From Micromonospora pattaloongensis (lineage in GTDB: Bacteria > Actinomycetota > Actinomycetes > Mycobacteriales > Micromonosporaceae), in assembly GCF_900107255.1 (NCBI RefSeq), contig NZ_FNPH01000016.1, positions 1 through 61,027 on the forward strand: a stretch of 61,027 nt of DNA. Reading direction: 5' to 3'. A program made the position numbers and the translations under genes. The notes under the pieces are model-generated. The model was not told the DNA's origin, made no database searches, and saw only the letters and a program-made list of their open reading frames with translations. Every line of letters begins with the position of its first letter. The first letter of the stretch is position 1. Shown in pieces: positions 7,740 to 15,599 of this stretch.

Positions 7740-8714
7740 GTGACGGTTGATTGGGGTCGGCTCCAACACGCGTACGGCTGGGCCACCGATACGGCCAAGC
7801 ACCTGCAAGCGCTGGAGTCCGGCGACGCCGAGGCTCGCGCGGCGGCGCTGGACCACCTCGACATCGCCGTGCTGCACCAGGGTTTTCCCCGGACGGCGAC
7901 CGCGCCGGTCGTCCGGGCCCTGACCACGCTGCTCGCCAACGGGCGTGCACACCCGGACACAGTCGAATCGCTGCTGGAGTTCCTGGGCGACGCGGCCCTG
8001 AGCGTGACCGGCCTGGCCGACGATCGCTACTTCGCCGATGTGCTGCCGGACCTTGCTGACGCGCTCGCGGAGGCGTATCCGGTGGTGCTTCCGCTGCTCG
8101 TGGCATCCCCGCCGGACCGGGCCCTGTTCCGCGCAGAGAACTTGGTGGCGATCGTCCGCACACCGCGCCTTGCGGACCGGCGGGAGGAACTAGCCGTCCT
8201 CGTCCTGGAGTGGGCGGAACGCGATGCCGGGCCGCAGGCGGATTGGGTTCACTGCCTCGCCCGGCTCGACGTCGACGTCCGCGATCGGCTCACCGACCTG
8301 GACCCTGCGGTAAGGCTGCGGGCTGCGCTGGCCCACGAGGACGACCCGCGGAGCCGGGATCTGATTCTGGCCGCGTTGGCGGACCCGCCGCCTCCTGGGT
8401 TACATCGATCCGAGCTGGTCGCCGCAGCGATCCGCATCGCCGCCGACTTCGAAGCGATCGCTGCGGCTGCCTGCCAAGTTGCCAGGCGGGACAGTTGGAC
8501 CGGCTTCGACGATGGCTGGGGAGCGTTGGTGCGGTTCGCGTTCCCCACGCCGTATGGGAAGGGCCGGCCGCTGACCGAAACGCAGCGTGCGCTGCTTCGG
8601 GCCCTGGTCGCAAACGATCAGCTCTGGGATCCGACGAACGGAAGCTGTGGGCTCGTCTTCAGGCAGGCCGGGTTGCCGCACAGCCGGGCGGGGTGCCGCC
8701 GGCTGGCCGGGTGA
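7740..8714 (+). CDS. HEAT-repeat-like protein
   Basis: 324 residues, almost wholly helical, built from short antiparallel helix pairs. Examples are AEARAAALDHLDIAVLH, PVVRALTTLLANG, TVESLLEFLGDAAL, VRLRAALAHEDDP and SRDLILAALADPPP; the Asp-rich turns (LDVDVRDRLTDLDPAVRLR) are typical of HEAT/ARM repeats. Such genes are common among actinobacterial immunity-type loci, where the repeat scaffold is presumed to bind a partner protein. The C-terminus ends somewhat abruptly with an Arg-rich tail (AGCRRLAG), so a late frameshift is possible. There is no membrane segment. Confidence 0.65.
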   Translation: MTVDWGRLQHAYGWATDTAKHLQALESGDAEARAAALDHLDIAVLHQGFPRTATAPVVRALTTLLANGRAHPDTVESLLEFLGDAALSVTGLADDRYFADVLPDLADALAEAYPVVLPLLVASPPDRALFRAENLVAIVRTPRLADRREELAVLVLEWAERDAGPQADWVHCLARLDVDVRDRLTDLDPAVRLRAALAHEDDPRSRDLILAALADPPPPGLHRSELVAAAIRIAADFEAIAAAACQVARRDSWTGFDDGWGALVRFAFPTPYGKGRPLTETQRALLRALVANDQLWDPTNGSCGLVFRQAGLPHSRAGCRRLAG

Positions 8715-9195
8715 CCGCGTATCCCGTGGCCATCCGGGCAGCACGCGGTTAGAGGCTGGCGCTGGTCAATAAGGCGAGCAGCTCCGCCTCCTGCTTCCGG
8801 CGCGAAGGCGTCGGTGCCGGACCGCCGCAGTGGTCATGGATCGCTGGCATACAGTGAGGCCGGCTGGGCGCGGCCGGCGTTCGATGATCGGGTGGACGCT
8901 TCTGCCGCAGCGATGCGGGGATTCAGGGTCACGGGCCGTTAGGCCCTCGGTCCCGGTCTCGCTGAGTTTGTCGAGCATCAGCGGGGGACACGACAGCGGC
9001 AGGTTGGCCGCCCCGTGCCGGTCCGTAGAGCGCGCGAGGCGATGAAGTGCGGCGAGAACCTGCGCCGGGACGCCACGGTTACCGGCCGGACATCCCTGAA
9101 TGCGCAGGTGGGGCGGACCGTAGATCAGTGGTCCTGATGTTCGCCGTGCGCAGAACGAGTTGGTCGCGGCCGTCGGGTCGGCGAGGCTGAATCTC
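8715..9195. other. gene-free interval
   Basis: Open frames on both strands here lack recognisable protein features. I see no RNA gene, hairpin or repeat of note. Confidence 0.5.
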
Positions 9196-9564
9196 GTGAC
9201 CGATATGGACTCCCTGGCTGCGGCCGACCGACGACTGCAGGCCGCGCAGCTCGCGGCGGATGCCGATGTACTGGACCAACTCCTTGATGACCGTCTCGTC
9301 TTCACCGGCCCGGATGGAGCCTGGTACTCGAAGCAAGACGATTTGGAATTGCAGCGCTCGGGCCAGCAGGTGTTGACCGAAGTGACAGAGGAGGAACTCA
9401 CCACCGTCGTGGTCGGCGACACCGGGGTCACCTTGTTTCGAGGAAGGCTTGCGGGCCGGCTCAGGGGCGAGTCGTTTGTCGCGCACGTGCGCTACACCCG
9501 GACGTGGATCAAGACAGCTGCAGGCTGGCGCTTGCTCGCAGCGCACGTCACCACGACGACGTAG
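9196..9564 (+). CDS. SnoaL/NTF2-like DUF4440 protein
   Basis: About 122 residues from GTG at 9196 (ATG at 9205 is an alternative; an ATG at 9160 gives an unlikely hydrophobic extension). The fold is a cone-shaped NTF2-like barrel: DRRLQAAQLAADADVLDQLL (first helix pair), DDRLVFTGPDGAWYSKQDD (DUF4440 signature with F-x-G-P-D-G), then VVGDTGVTLFRGR, FVAHVRYTRTWIKTAAGWRL and a final LLAAHVTTTT strand. Members of this superfamily are diverse small-molecule-binding or isomerase-like proteins; no specific substrate can be inferred. It is a single gene with no operon partner. Confidence 0.8.
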   Translation: MTDMDSLAAADRRLQAAQLAADADVLDQLLDDRLVFTGPDGAWYSKQDDLELQRSGQQVLTEVTEEELTTVVVGDTGVTLFRGRLAGRLRGESFVAHVRYTRTWIKTAAGWRLLAAHVTTTT

Positions 9565-9624
9565 CCGCGAGCACCTTGAGCGGATACGCGCACATCCGAC
9601 TCTCCACGATCGCGCACCCGGATC

Positions 9625-9700
9625 TGCCGCCGAGCGCGCGTTACTGAGCGCAGCCGTTGTCCACGGGTGGCGGCGCTGTGGACGTGCCGAGAACAGTGCA
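9625..9700. repeat. dispersed intergenic repeat, copy 2
   Basis: About 75 nt that align end to end with 22,922-22,996, and in part with 7598-7640. The most conserved part reads CGCGCGTTACTGAGCGCAGC, followed by TCCACGGGT and GGACGTGCCGA. Confidence 0.6.
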
Positions 9701-9821
9701 CATGATCATGCTCGCGTACTCGACGGGCACGCTGTGCCGCCGATTGCGCCTCAGGGCGGTGGACTCTGCAGGGCATGCGTCCAGACAACTTTGACGGCTG
9801 GATGAACGGTTGTGGGACTGG

Positions 9822-10508
9822 TCAGAGCGGTGCCCACAGGTGGCGGCGCTTCCACGTGTCGTCGCCGGCTCGGAACTCCTGCAGAAGCCGCACGGCTGCC
9901 TCGCGGTCGGTGGTCTGGCAGCGGAAGTGCCGGTCGATGGAACCTTCCTGATACTCCAGTGCGTATGTCCCGGCGGGTACTCCCGCAGCGTCGCCGTAGC
10001 CCACCTGGACGAACCATCCGTCGGCGCGTTCGAGAATGACGTAGCCGTTGTCTTTGCCGACTTGGCCGATGATCCATTCCAATCGGTGCGCGTCGGGGTC
10101 GGGCATCGTCGGCAAGCTCTCCGAGGAAAGCGTGAAGGGCGCTGCGTAGCCCGGCGCGTTCGGGTTTACGACGTGGTAGCCCGGTTCGTAACACACCAGG
10201 CCGTGCTCGGTGGCGAGCGTCAGGACGGCTGTACCGACCTCGTTCGCTCGCGACCAGACGCACGAGACGGCCACGATCGCGTCGGAACGCTCGGGGGTCA
10301 TGCTCCACACTCCGAGCCGGTCGATGTCTTCATCGCTGAGGCTCTCCAGGGGCGGGAAGCGATCGAGCAGTGCGTCATAGAACCGGCGCACGGCGGGATG
10401 GGTGGCGAATAGATCTTTTCCACCGTCGCCCCAGCGCTCTAGCTTTGCCCGCGCCTCGGCCGCAGTGATCGGTTGGTCCTCGTGCCAGACGTACAGGTCA
10501 AAACTCAC
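9822..10508 (-). CDS. Imm1-like immunity protein with extra N-terminal module
   Basis: 228 residues from the GTG at 10508, which has a GGGGTT-like site upstream; the frame is open to 10670 but that part is Arg-rich and unlikely to be translated. The N-terminal module (residues 1-~125) starts SFDLYVWHEDQPITAAEARA and includes HPAVRRFYDALLDRFPPLE and SDAIVAVSCVWSRANEVG. The C-terminal module (~125-228) has NGYVILERADGWFVQVGYG, GTYALEYQEGSIDRHF and VRLLQEFRAGDDTWKRRHLW, which resembles the Imm1 immunity family. No toxin partner is nearby. The modular reading is my inference from the change in sequence style. Confidence 0.6.
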   Translation of the reverse strand: MSFDLYVWHEDQPITAAEARAKLERWGDGGKDLFATHPAVRRFYDALLDRFPPLESLSDEDIDRLGVWSMTPERSDAIVAVSCVWSRANEVGTAVLTLATEHGLVCYEPGYHVVNPNAPGYAAPFTLSSESLPTMPDPDAHRLEWIIGQVGKDNGYVILERADGWFVQVGYGDAAGVPAGTYALEYQEGSIDRHFRCQTTDREAAVRLLQEFRAGDDTWKRRHLWAPL

Positions 10509-10584
10509 CGTAACCCCAAGTGTCTCAGCCAACCGGCGACGACAGCCTAGGTCCCGCGACCCTACCCAGAGAACCGCTCGCCGC

Positions 10585-10968
10585 CACGTCGGGATCCTGC
10601 CCCGGATCCGCGACAACGCGCTGATCACGCTGGGCCGCGCCCACGCCGAGATCACCGCCCACCTGCTCACCGCGCTGACCGCCAGCCGGCTCGCCGCGGC
10701 CGGTCACCCCGACGCGGGCCTGCTCGCCCGGCTCGGCAAAGCCGCTGGCGTCGACGCCGCCGTCGCCGCGGTCGCCGGCCTGGCCCCGCTGATCGGCGCA
10801 AGCGGCTTCCAACGCCACCACCGCATCGCCAAGGCCCGCGCCGACCTGACCGGCCTGCTTTACGCCGACGGCATCCACGACAGCCTGTACCGCTCCGGCG
10901 GCGTCACCTTGCTCGCCGCCGCCGGCGGAGCCCCGACACCGGCACCCGCGGTGGCGGCCGCTGCTTGA
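10585..10968 (+). pseudogene. acyl-CoA dehydrogenase-like C-terminal fragment
   Basis: About 127 codons from roughly 10585 encode a helical segment: AEITAHLLTALTASRLAA, AAVAAVAGLAPLIGASGFQR, HHRIAKARADLTGLLYADG and IHDSLYRSGGVTLL. The arrangement resembles the C-terminal helical bundle of acyl-CoA-dehydrogenase-type flavoproteins. There is no N-terminal domain; the sequence just upstream is antisense to the Imm1-like gene. It is a truncated import or relic. The codon usage is much more GC3-biased than its neighbours, like that of the core genome. A strong terminator follows. Confidence 0.4.
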
Positions 10969-10977
10969 CCTACAGCA

Positions 10978-11017
10978 CACAGGCACCGCGACCCGAACCC
11001 TGGTCGCGGTGCCTGTG
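10978..11017. terminator. bidirectional hairpin terminator
   Basis: A perfect 16-bp stem (CACAGGCACCGCGACC with its complement) and 8-nt loop. It sits between the convergent dehydrogenase fragment and the NUDIX gene and can serve both. Confidence 0.8.
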
Positions 11018-11033
11018 CACGTCGCCGAGTGGA

Positions 11034-11510
11034 TCAGGCGACGAACAAGCCGTTCTCCAGGTAGAGCGCCGTGTTCTTGGCCCGCGTTCGCAGCGCAGCG
11101 ACGATCCTGCGGGCCAGCAGCTCGGAGAGCCGCTCACCGGCCTCCTGCTCGGTGCACCAGGCCCAGCTGCGCAGCTCCTCGGCTGGCAGCCGGATCTGCG
11201 CCGTCTGCTCCGCGGTGAGAACCCCGCCGTCGAACACCATCAGCAGGCCCTCGTTGCGGCCTGGGCGCGGAGGCACCCAATCGGTCACCAGCAGCCGGCC
11301 CGGCTGCACCGGCAGCCCCAGCTCCTCCTTGAGCTCGCGCACCACCGCGGTGTACGGCGACTCGTCCGCCTCGACCGCGCCGCCCGGGATCTCCCAGTAG
11401 TCCTTGTAAGTCGGCTCGACCAGCAGCACCCGGCCACGATCGTCGGACAGCAGCACCGCGGCCCCCATCCGCTTGCGTGGCAACGTGGCGGCGAAGTCGT
11501 CATTCGCCAC
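11034..11510 (-). CDS. NUDIX hydrolase
   Basis: 158 residues. The NUDIX box is complete: GGAVEADESPYTAVV followed by RELKEELGL, matching Gx5Ex7REUxEExGU with all metal-binding Glu residues. It is preceded by the VLLSDDRGRVLLVEPTYKDYWEIPG strand-loop. The YKDYWEIPGG motif is typical of actinobacterial NUDIX enzymes that act on nucleoside diphosphate derivatives; the substrate cannot be told from sequence. Soluble. It starts with ATG at 11510 and ends at the hairpin at 10,978-11,017. Its codon style is close to that of the core genome. Confidence 0.9.
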   Translation of the reverse strand: MANDDFAATLPRKRMGAAVLLSDDRGRVLLVEPTYKDYWEIPGGAVEADESPYTAVVRELKEELGLPVQPGRLLVTDWVPPRPGRNEGLLMVFDGGVLTAEQTAQIRLPAEELRSWAWCTEQEAGERLSELLARRIVAALRTRAKNTALYLENGLFVA

Positions 11511-11912
11511 CGCGCCAGGCTATCCATCGGCCGCACCCGCGAAGGCCTGGCTGAACTGTATTTTCTAGGTGACTCGGGGTCACGGGCGAGAAGCTGATGC
11601 GTCCGCTGGCCGGTGGAGTTGTGTTCTGGTTATTCAGCGCCTGGCGCATTGGCCGCGTCTCCGCCGGCTCCGGCACGCGCGCGCCGGTAACGTTGGGTGT
11701 ATCGCCGCAACGCGTCGGCGGCTGAGCAGAACCGGACGCGCTCATCGAGGCTCGCTGCCGCGGCCGCACCCGGTCCACGGTCTGCCCGGGCAGGCAGAGG
11801 TGGACACCGGTGGGCAGCCGCAATGTGGGAGCGTCTCGCCGGGCACCTGGACCGAGTCTGGCCGGACACCGATCCTGGCCCAAGTCTTAAGTAGCCGATG
11901 TGCGGAAGACCG
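11511..11912. mobile_element. gene-free interval with an IS110 left-end remnant
   Basis: No gene is supported. Positions 11,813-11,905 match 14,436-14,530 closely: both contain GGGCAGCCGCAATGTGGGAG, ACCTGGACCGAGTCTGGCC and a GTAGCCGA end. They correspond to the outer left end of the intact IS110 at about 5,010-5,110. The transposase gene is absent, so this is a solo end fragment. Confidence 0.6.
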
Positions 11913-12317
11913 TCATGCTCGATGACGAAGCTCGTAGGCGCGGATCACTCGGACCGTGGGATCGGCGCTCTCGGGAGTCCGTAGCCGATCGGTCAGAAGG
12001 AAATCGGGCAGGGTGAACCCGGCCGCGTGTTCGTGTTCGGACAGCACGAACGTTCCGCCGCGCCTCTCAGGCTGCCATCCGTGCTCCAAGGCGTGGCTGA
12101 TGACGGCTCGTACGTCGGCCGGCGTCGGATAGGCGCCGTCGGTGGCGCATGCCCCCCATGGCGCTGGCCAGGCGACCGATAGCAGATCCGCCTGGAGTGC
12201 CTGGCTCGTCTTCCCAGCGCCCCACACCCGCAGCCGAATGCACCGGTGGCAGTCACCGCTGCCCTGGACGTGCCGGATCTCCGCACGCCACACGAAGGTC
12301 CGTGCACCGATTCGCAT
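11913..12317 (-). CDS. hypothetical protein
   Basis: 134 residues from the ATG at 12317 (MRIGARTFVWRAEIRHV); a longer frame to 12440 adds an Arg-rich stretch. It contains RCIRLRVWGAGKTSQALQAD, a middle segment AYPTPADVRAVISHALEHGW, and QPERRGGTFVLSE. A start like RIGxRxFxWR and a later HALEHGWxPERRGGT block occur together in a family of small actinobacterial proteins of unknown function, often beside immunity-type genes. There are two Cys residues close together (CHRC) near residue 22, possibly a metal site. Function unknown. Confidence 0.55.
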   Translation of the reverse strand: MRIGARTFVWRAEIRHVQGSGDCHRCIRLRVWGAGKTSQALQADLLSVAWPAPWGACATDGAYPTPADVRAVISHALEHGWQPERRGGTFVLSEHEHAAGFTLPDFLLTDRLRTPESADPTVRVIRAYELRHRA

Positions 12318-12579
12318 CTGCCGCAGTCGCGTCCGCACGTGGGTCACCTCACGGTCGATCTTCCCCGCTCCGCCGCGACCCGCCAAGGTAGTTGCCTGCG
12401 ACACCTGCCGCCGATCGAGTCGCCTGGCGTGCACGCTCATGCCGCCGACAATGCGTGGCCTTCTGATCGGTCAGTCAGTATCTGTGGCCGCCGATCGCGG
12501 CGCTGCCGAATCTTGCGTGGAGCATCCTGTCCTTGCAGCCCCGGGCCACGATCCGCCCGGGACGCCTAGGATGGTCTCG

Positions 12580-13167
12580 ATGACCATTCCCGAAACGCGA
12601 CTCGACGACGTCCCCGCCGATGGAGCCCGGGTCGAAGAGGCCCTGCGGCTGCTTTCCGGCGTGCCGGTAGGACTCGATGTCGCCGTCAAGCGGCTCAGCC
12701 GTGGCAGCGGTGTCTACGCCTGGTGGGCTGGTCCTCTGATCTTTCCCGAGCTCCCCGGGCCGCCGAATGAAAGCGTTCCGTCGCTACGGCTGCTGTATCT
12801 CGGACGGGCGACGAGCCTGCGGGGCCGGATCCTGCGTAACCATCTGAGGCGTTCGGGCAGCTCGACTTTGCGCCGTACATTGGCCGGGCTTCTTGTGTCC
12901 GAGGGTTACCGGACGACCTGGACGGATCGTGTTGTTCTGGTCCCTGAGGATGAGACGCGGCTGACCGCGTGGATGTACGCGCACCTGCGCTTGACCTGGG
13001 CGGAGGACCCGGAGCCGGCGGCTATCGAGGCCGAACTTCTCCGGCGTGTGCACCCGCCGCTCAACGTGCACGGCGTCGACCCCGAGCACATCCAGGCGGC
13101 CGTGGTCGCTGCCAAGAACTCATACAACACCAGCAGCCGCCCGGTCGAGCCCTCGCGAACGCCGTAA
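12580..13167 (+). CDS. GIY-YIG-like protein
   Basis: 195 residues from the ATG at 12580, which has TAGGATGG just upstream; an ATG at 12571 is possible. The GIY-YIG core layout is visible: GSGVYAWWAG in place of the GIY strand, then LRLLYLGRATSLRGRILRN in place of the YIG strand with the following Arg. Next come HLRRSGSSTLRRTLAGLL, LTAWMYAHLRLTWAEDPEP with a Glu-rich segment AIEAELLRRVHPPLNVHG, and the conserved terminal Asn. Glu in that segment and Arg after YLG match expected catalytic positions. Such stand-alone actinobacterial proteins may be nucleases, but activity is unproven. Confidence 0.7.
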   Translation: MTIPETRLDDVPADGARVEEALRLLSGVPVGLDVAVKRLSRGSGVYAWWAGPLIFPELPGPPNESVPSLRLLYLGRATSLRGRILRNHLRRSGSSTLRRTLAGLLVSEGYRTTWTDRVVLVPEDETRLTAWMYAHLRLTWAEDPEPAAIEAELLRRVHPPLNVHGVDPEHIQAAVVAAKNSYNTSSRPVEPSRTP

Positions 13168-13169
13168 CC

Positions 13170-13200
13170 GTTCGCCCGGCACGCGTACGGGTGCCGGCGC
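13170..13200 (+). terminator. weak hairpin downstream of the GIY-YIG-like gene
   Basis: CCGGCAC at 13176-13182 pairs with GTGCCGG at 13191-13197 immediately after the stop. The stem is short, so function is uncertain. Confidence 0.35.
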
Positions 13201-13339
13201 GCCCTCATGCCGTGCAGCGCTCGTCACCGAAGACGACGTCGGTGCCAGTTGCTGGTGTACGGACGTGTCGACGTGAGTGCTTCGGTGCGATGACGACGGC
13301 GCAGATCCGTGACACGTTGACGGGGTAGAGTCTCGCGTC

Positions 13340-13972
13340 GTGATGGCAGGGCTTGATCAACCGGGTGAGGATGGTCGTCGTCTCGGTCAGGAAGCAATGC
13401 GGCGGCTACGGCTCAGCTCCGTCTATGCGGTCGACCCCGGACTCACCGACTCGGAATTTGACCGGATCGAGCACGAATTCGGGTTCCGGTTTGCCGCCGA
13501 CCACCGGGCCTTCCTGTCCGCAGGACTTCCGGTGAACACCCGGCCCGAGCCACGCGAGCCAGGTGTGATCTACGCATACGCGGAGCCGTGGCCCGACTGG
13601 CGTAACGGTGACCGTGACAAGCTGCGTAGTCGGCTGGATTGGCCCAGCGAAGGAGTGCTGTTCGACGTCGAGAACAACGGCTTCTGGTACGACGGCTGGG
13701 GTTCACGCCCAAGCGATACCGCAGCGGCATTGGCGACAGCGACGCGCATGCTGGCGCAGGTTCCGAAGATGGTGCCGGTATACGGGCATCGGTATCTGCC
13801 TGGTGAGCCCGGCGCCTTCGGCCATCCCGTGCTTTCGATGTGGCAGACCGACATCATCTACTACGGGTTGGATCTCGCCGACTACATCGACCGGGAGTTC
13901 GGTCGCACGGGCACAGGCGAAAACCGGTGGGAGCCGAAAGCGAGCGTCGAGTTCTGGCGCGACCTAGTCTGA
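13340..13972 (+). CDS. SMI1/KNR4 (SUKH) family protein
   Basis: 210 residues, GTG start at 13340 with an ATG one codon later. Family marks: LTDSEFDRIEHEFGFRFAAD and HRAFLSAGLPV (the N-terminal helix pair), then DRDKLRSRLDWPSEGVLFDV with ENNGFWYDGWGSRPSD, MVPVYGHRYLPGEP, and PVLSMWQTDIIYYGLDLADY. SUKH proteins are a large immunity superfamily against polymorphic toxins, with additional scaffolding roles in eukaryotes. No toxin is adjacent. It is a single gene, transcribed in the same direction as the GIY-YIG-like gene before it. Confidence 0.85.
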   Translation: MMAGLDQPGEDGRRLGQEAMRRLRLSSVYAVDPGLTDSEFDRIEHEFGFRFAADHRAFLSAGLPVNTRPEPREPGVIYAYAEPWPDWRNGDRDKLRSRLDWPSEGVLFDVENNGFWYDGWGSRPSDTAAALATATRMLAQVPKMVPVYGHRYLPGEPGAFGHPVLSMWQTDIIYYGLDLADYIDREFGRTGTGENRWEPKASVEFWRDLV

Positions 13973-14084
13973 GCCGTACTCTTTCCGCCAGTTTCTTCTG
14001 CGGGCATCCCCAAGCCGGAGCACGTGCGCTGACGAGTGAGCGTCATCCGCCATTCCAGCGCGGAGGAGCTGATCTCCACCGCCT

Positions 14085-14545
14085 TGCTTCCTGACCGACC
14101 CAAGGGCTACGCGGACTGGATGGCGTGGCGCTGCGAGACGTCCGCTCATGGCACCCCTTTATGTCAAGGCGCTGCCGGAGCCAGGAGTCTAGGCTGGCCG
14201 GTGGCGGGTCCGGGAAGTGGCTTGTCCGAAGGGCCGATGTCCGGGGTCAGGTCGGTCACGCTGGATTGCAGAGTCGTCCCCGAGTGCCCTCCCGGCCTGC
14301 CGCCTGCCGTTGTTTCTGGTCGGCGACCATGCGGGCGTAGACGACGTTGGACAGTCGCCGTTTCAGGGCGCACATGGCTTCCGTAGAGGTCTTCCCGGTG
14401 GCCTTCTTCGCGTCGAAGTAGGCGCGTCCTTCGGTGGGGTGGGCAGCCGCAATGTGGGAGCGTCTCGCCGAGCACCTGGACCGAGTCTGGCCGGACATCG
14501 GTCCTGCAGGAAGTCTCTAAGTAGCCGAGATGCGTGCGTCTGATC
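14085..14545 (-). mobile_element. internally deleted IS110 remnant
   Basis: The right end at about 14,085-14,170 matches that of the copy ending at ~17,070 (inverted), including CGTCCGCTCATGGCACCCCT. It leads into the last ~75 codons of an IS110 transposase (minus strand, 14,164-14,440: PTEGRAYFDAKKATGKTS, EAMCALKRRLSNVVY). At about 14,440 the sequence jumps directly to a left end like that at 11,813-11,905. The N-terminal two-thirds of the gene are gone, leaving a ~460-bp non-autonomous unit with both ends. Confidence 0.7.
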
Positions 14546-14821
14546 ATGATTGGTCGAGAGTTGGTGATCTGCAAGTGCGGGCGCGTTCGGCAGGTCGAGG
14601 AGCGGCGGGCTCTTCATCGGCGGCTCCAGGCGCCGTCCGGGTTTCGGTCGGCCCGCTCGCCTGGTTGTAGTTCGGCGATCGCCGCCGCGGCCGGATGTGC
14701 ATTGGACGCCCCAGAACGTGTCCGGGTCGACGTCCGGATCAACAGGCGTCGTGTGGCAGCGGTTGACGGCGAACTCTACCTTGGATGCCACCGACCCTGC
14801 CAACACTTCGTTGGAGTGCTG
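14546..14821. other. gene-free spacer
   Basis: Open frames in this stretch have no recognisable features. It may hold the promoter for the gene at 14,822. Confidence 0.4.
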
Positions 14822-15199
14822 ATGTCGTTGCCCGCTGGACAGGGATCTCGGGCGTCGGGGCTACGGGCGTTCGTGGCGGTTGCGGTCGCGATTCTTGCCG
14901 TCGTTGGCGCGATCAGTTGCGTCCTCGGCTTCGTCCGCAGCGTACGGGATGTGAGGGAGTTCTCCGCCGAGATTGGGGACTGCGTAGCCGGGGAGACGGC
15001 AGAGGACGCGCGCATCGTCACCTGTGAGGATCCGGCCGCGCGCAGGCGAGTGGTGGACAGCGAGATAAGGCCGAGCCCGGTGACAGAGGAAGTCCTCAAT
15101 GAGGCATGCTCCGGCTCCCCGGCAGCCGACGACGTCTTCTGGAAGACTTTTGAATCCGGCCAAGTGCTGATCCTGTGCCTCGAGACCTTGAGACCATGA
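14822..15199 (+). CDS. small membrane-anchored hypothetical protein
   Basis: 125 residues from the ATG at 14822; the same frame is open back to 14534 but that part is Arg-rich. One membrane segment at residues ~16-38 (FVAVAVAILAVVGAISCVLG) is followed by an extracytoplasmic domain with GDCVAGETAEDARIVTCEDP and NEACSGSP. The GDC...(V/A)xCxxPH-like pattern resembles LppU/SCO3897-type small exported proteins of actinobacteria. Four extracytoplasmic Cys residues suggest two disulfides. A strong hairpin terminator follows 33 bp after the stop. Confidence 0.55.
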   Translation: MSLPAGQGSRASGLRAFVAVAVAILAVVGAISCVLGFVRSVRDVREFSAEIGDCVAGETAEDARIVTCEDPAARRRVVDSEIRPSPVTEEVLNEACSGSPAADDVFWKTFESGQVLILCLETLRP

Positions 15200-15231
15200 C
15201 CCGCCCAAGTGATCGCCTTGCTCGCCTCTGG

Positions 15232-15267
15232 AGCCGGCAGGGCGGGCCAACGCCTGCCCTGCCGGCT
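15232..15267 (+). terminator. hairpin terminator
   Basis: AGCCGGCAGGGC pairs perfectly with GCCCTGCCGGCT across a 12-nt loop, 33 bp after the stop of the small membrane protein. Confidence 0.7.
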
Positions 15268-15599
15268 ACCGGCTCAGTCTGATCACCGACGTCGACCATC
15301 GATGGATAGTGCATGCGCGAGAACGGGCCGCCGCCTTGGCGGAAGCCCGCCGTAGCCCGTTCGCCGAGGACTGGTCGGGCCGTCCGCCTCGCCGGCGTCC
15401 GCACATGGCGTACAGGGCATGCGCGCGGTCGCATCGCCGATCGAAGCTGGACCGATCTCTGACGCGCGCCGAGCGAGACTACCAGGTCGGCTTCCTTGAC
15501 GGCGACTCGCGGTGTATCGGTTACTCGCGCACATCCGAAAGATCATTGATGGCTCAGGTGCGGAACCCGCCGGTTGGCACCAGCCGGCAAACCGCTCGC
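15268..15599. other. gene-free interval
   Basis: No convincing gene. A 102-codon open frame on the plus strand (15,309-15,617) runs into the IS110 left end and has no ribosome site or recognisable features. Confidence 0.45.
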
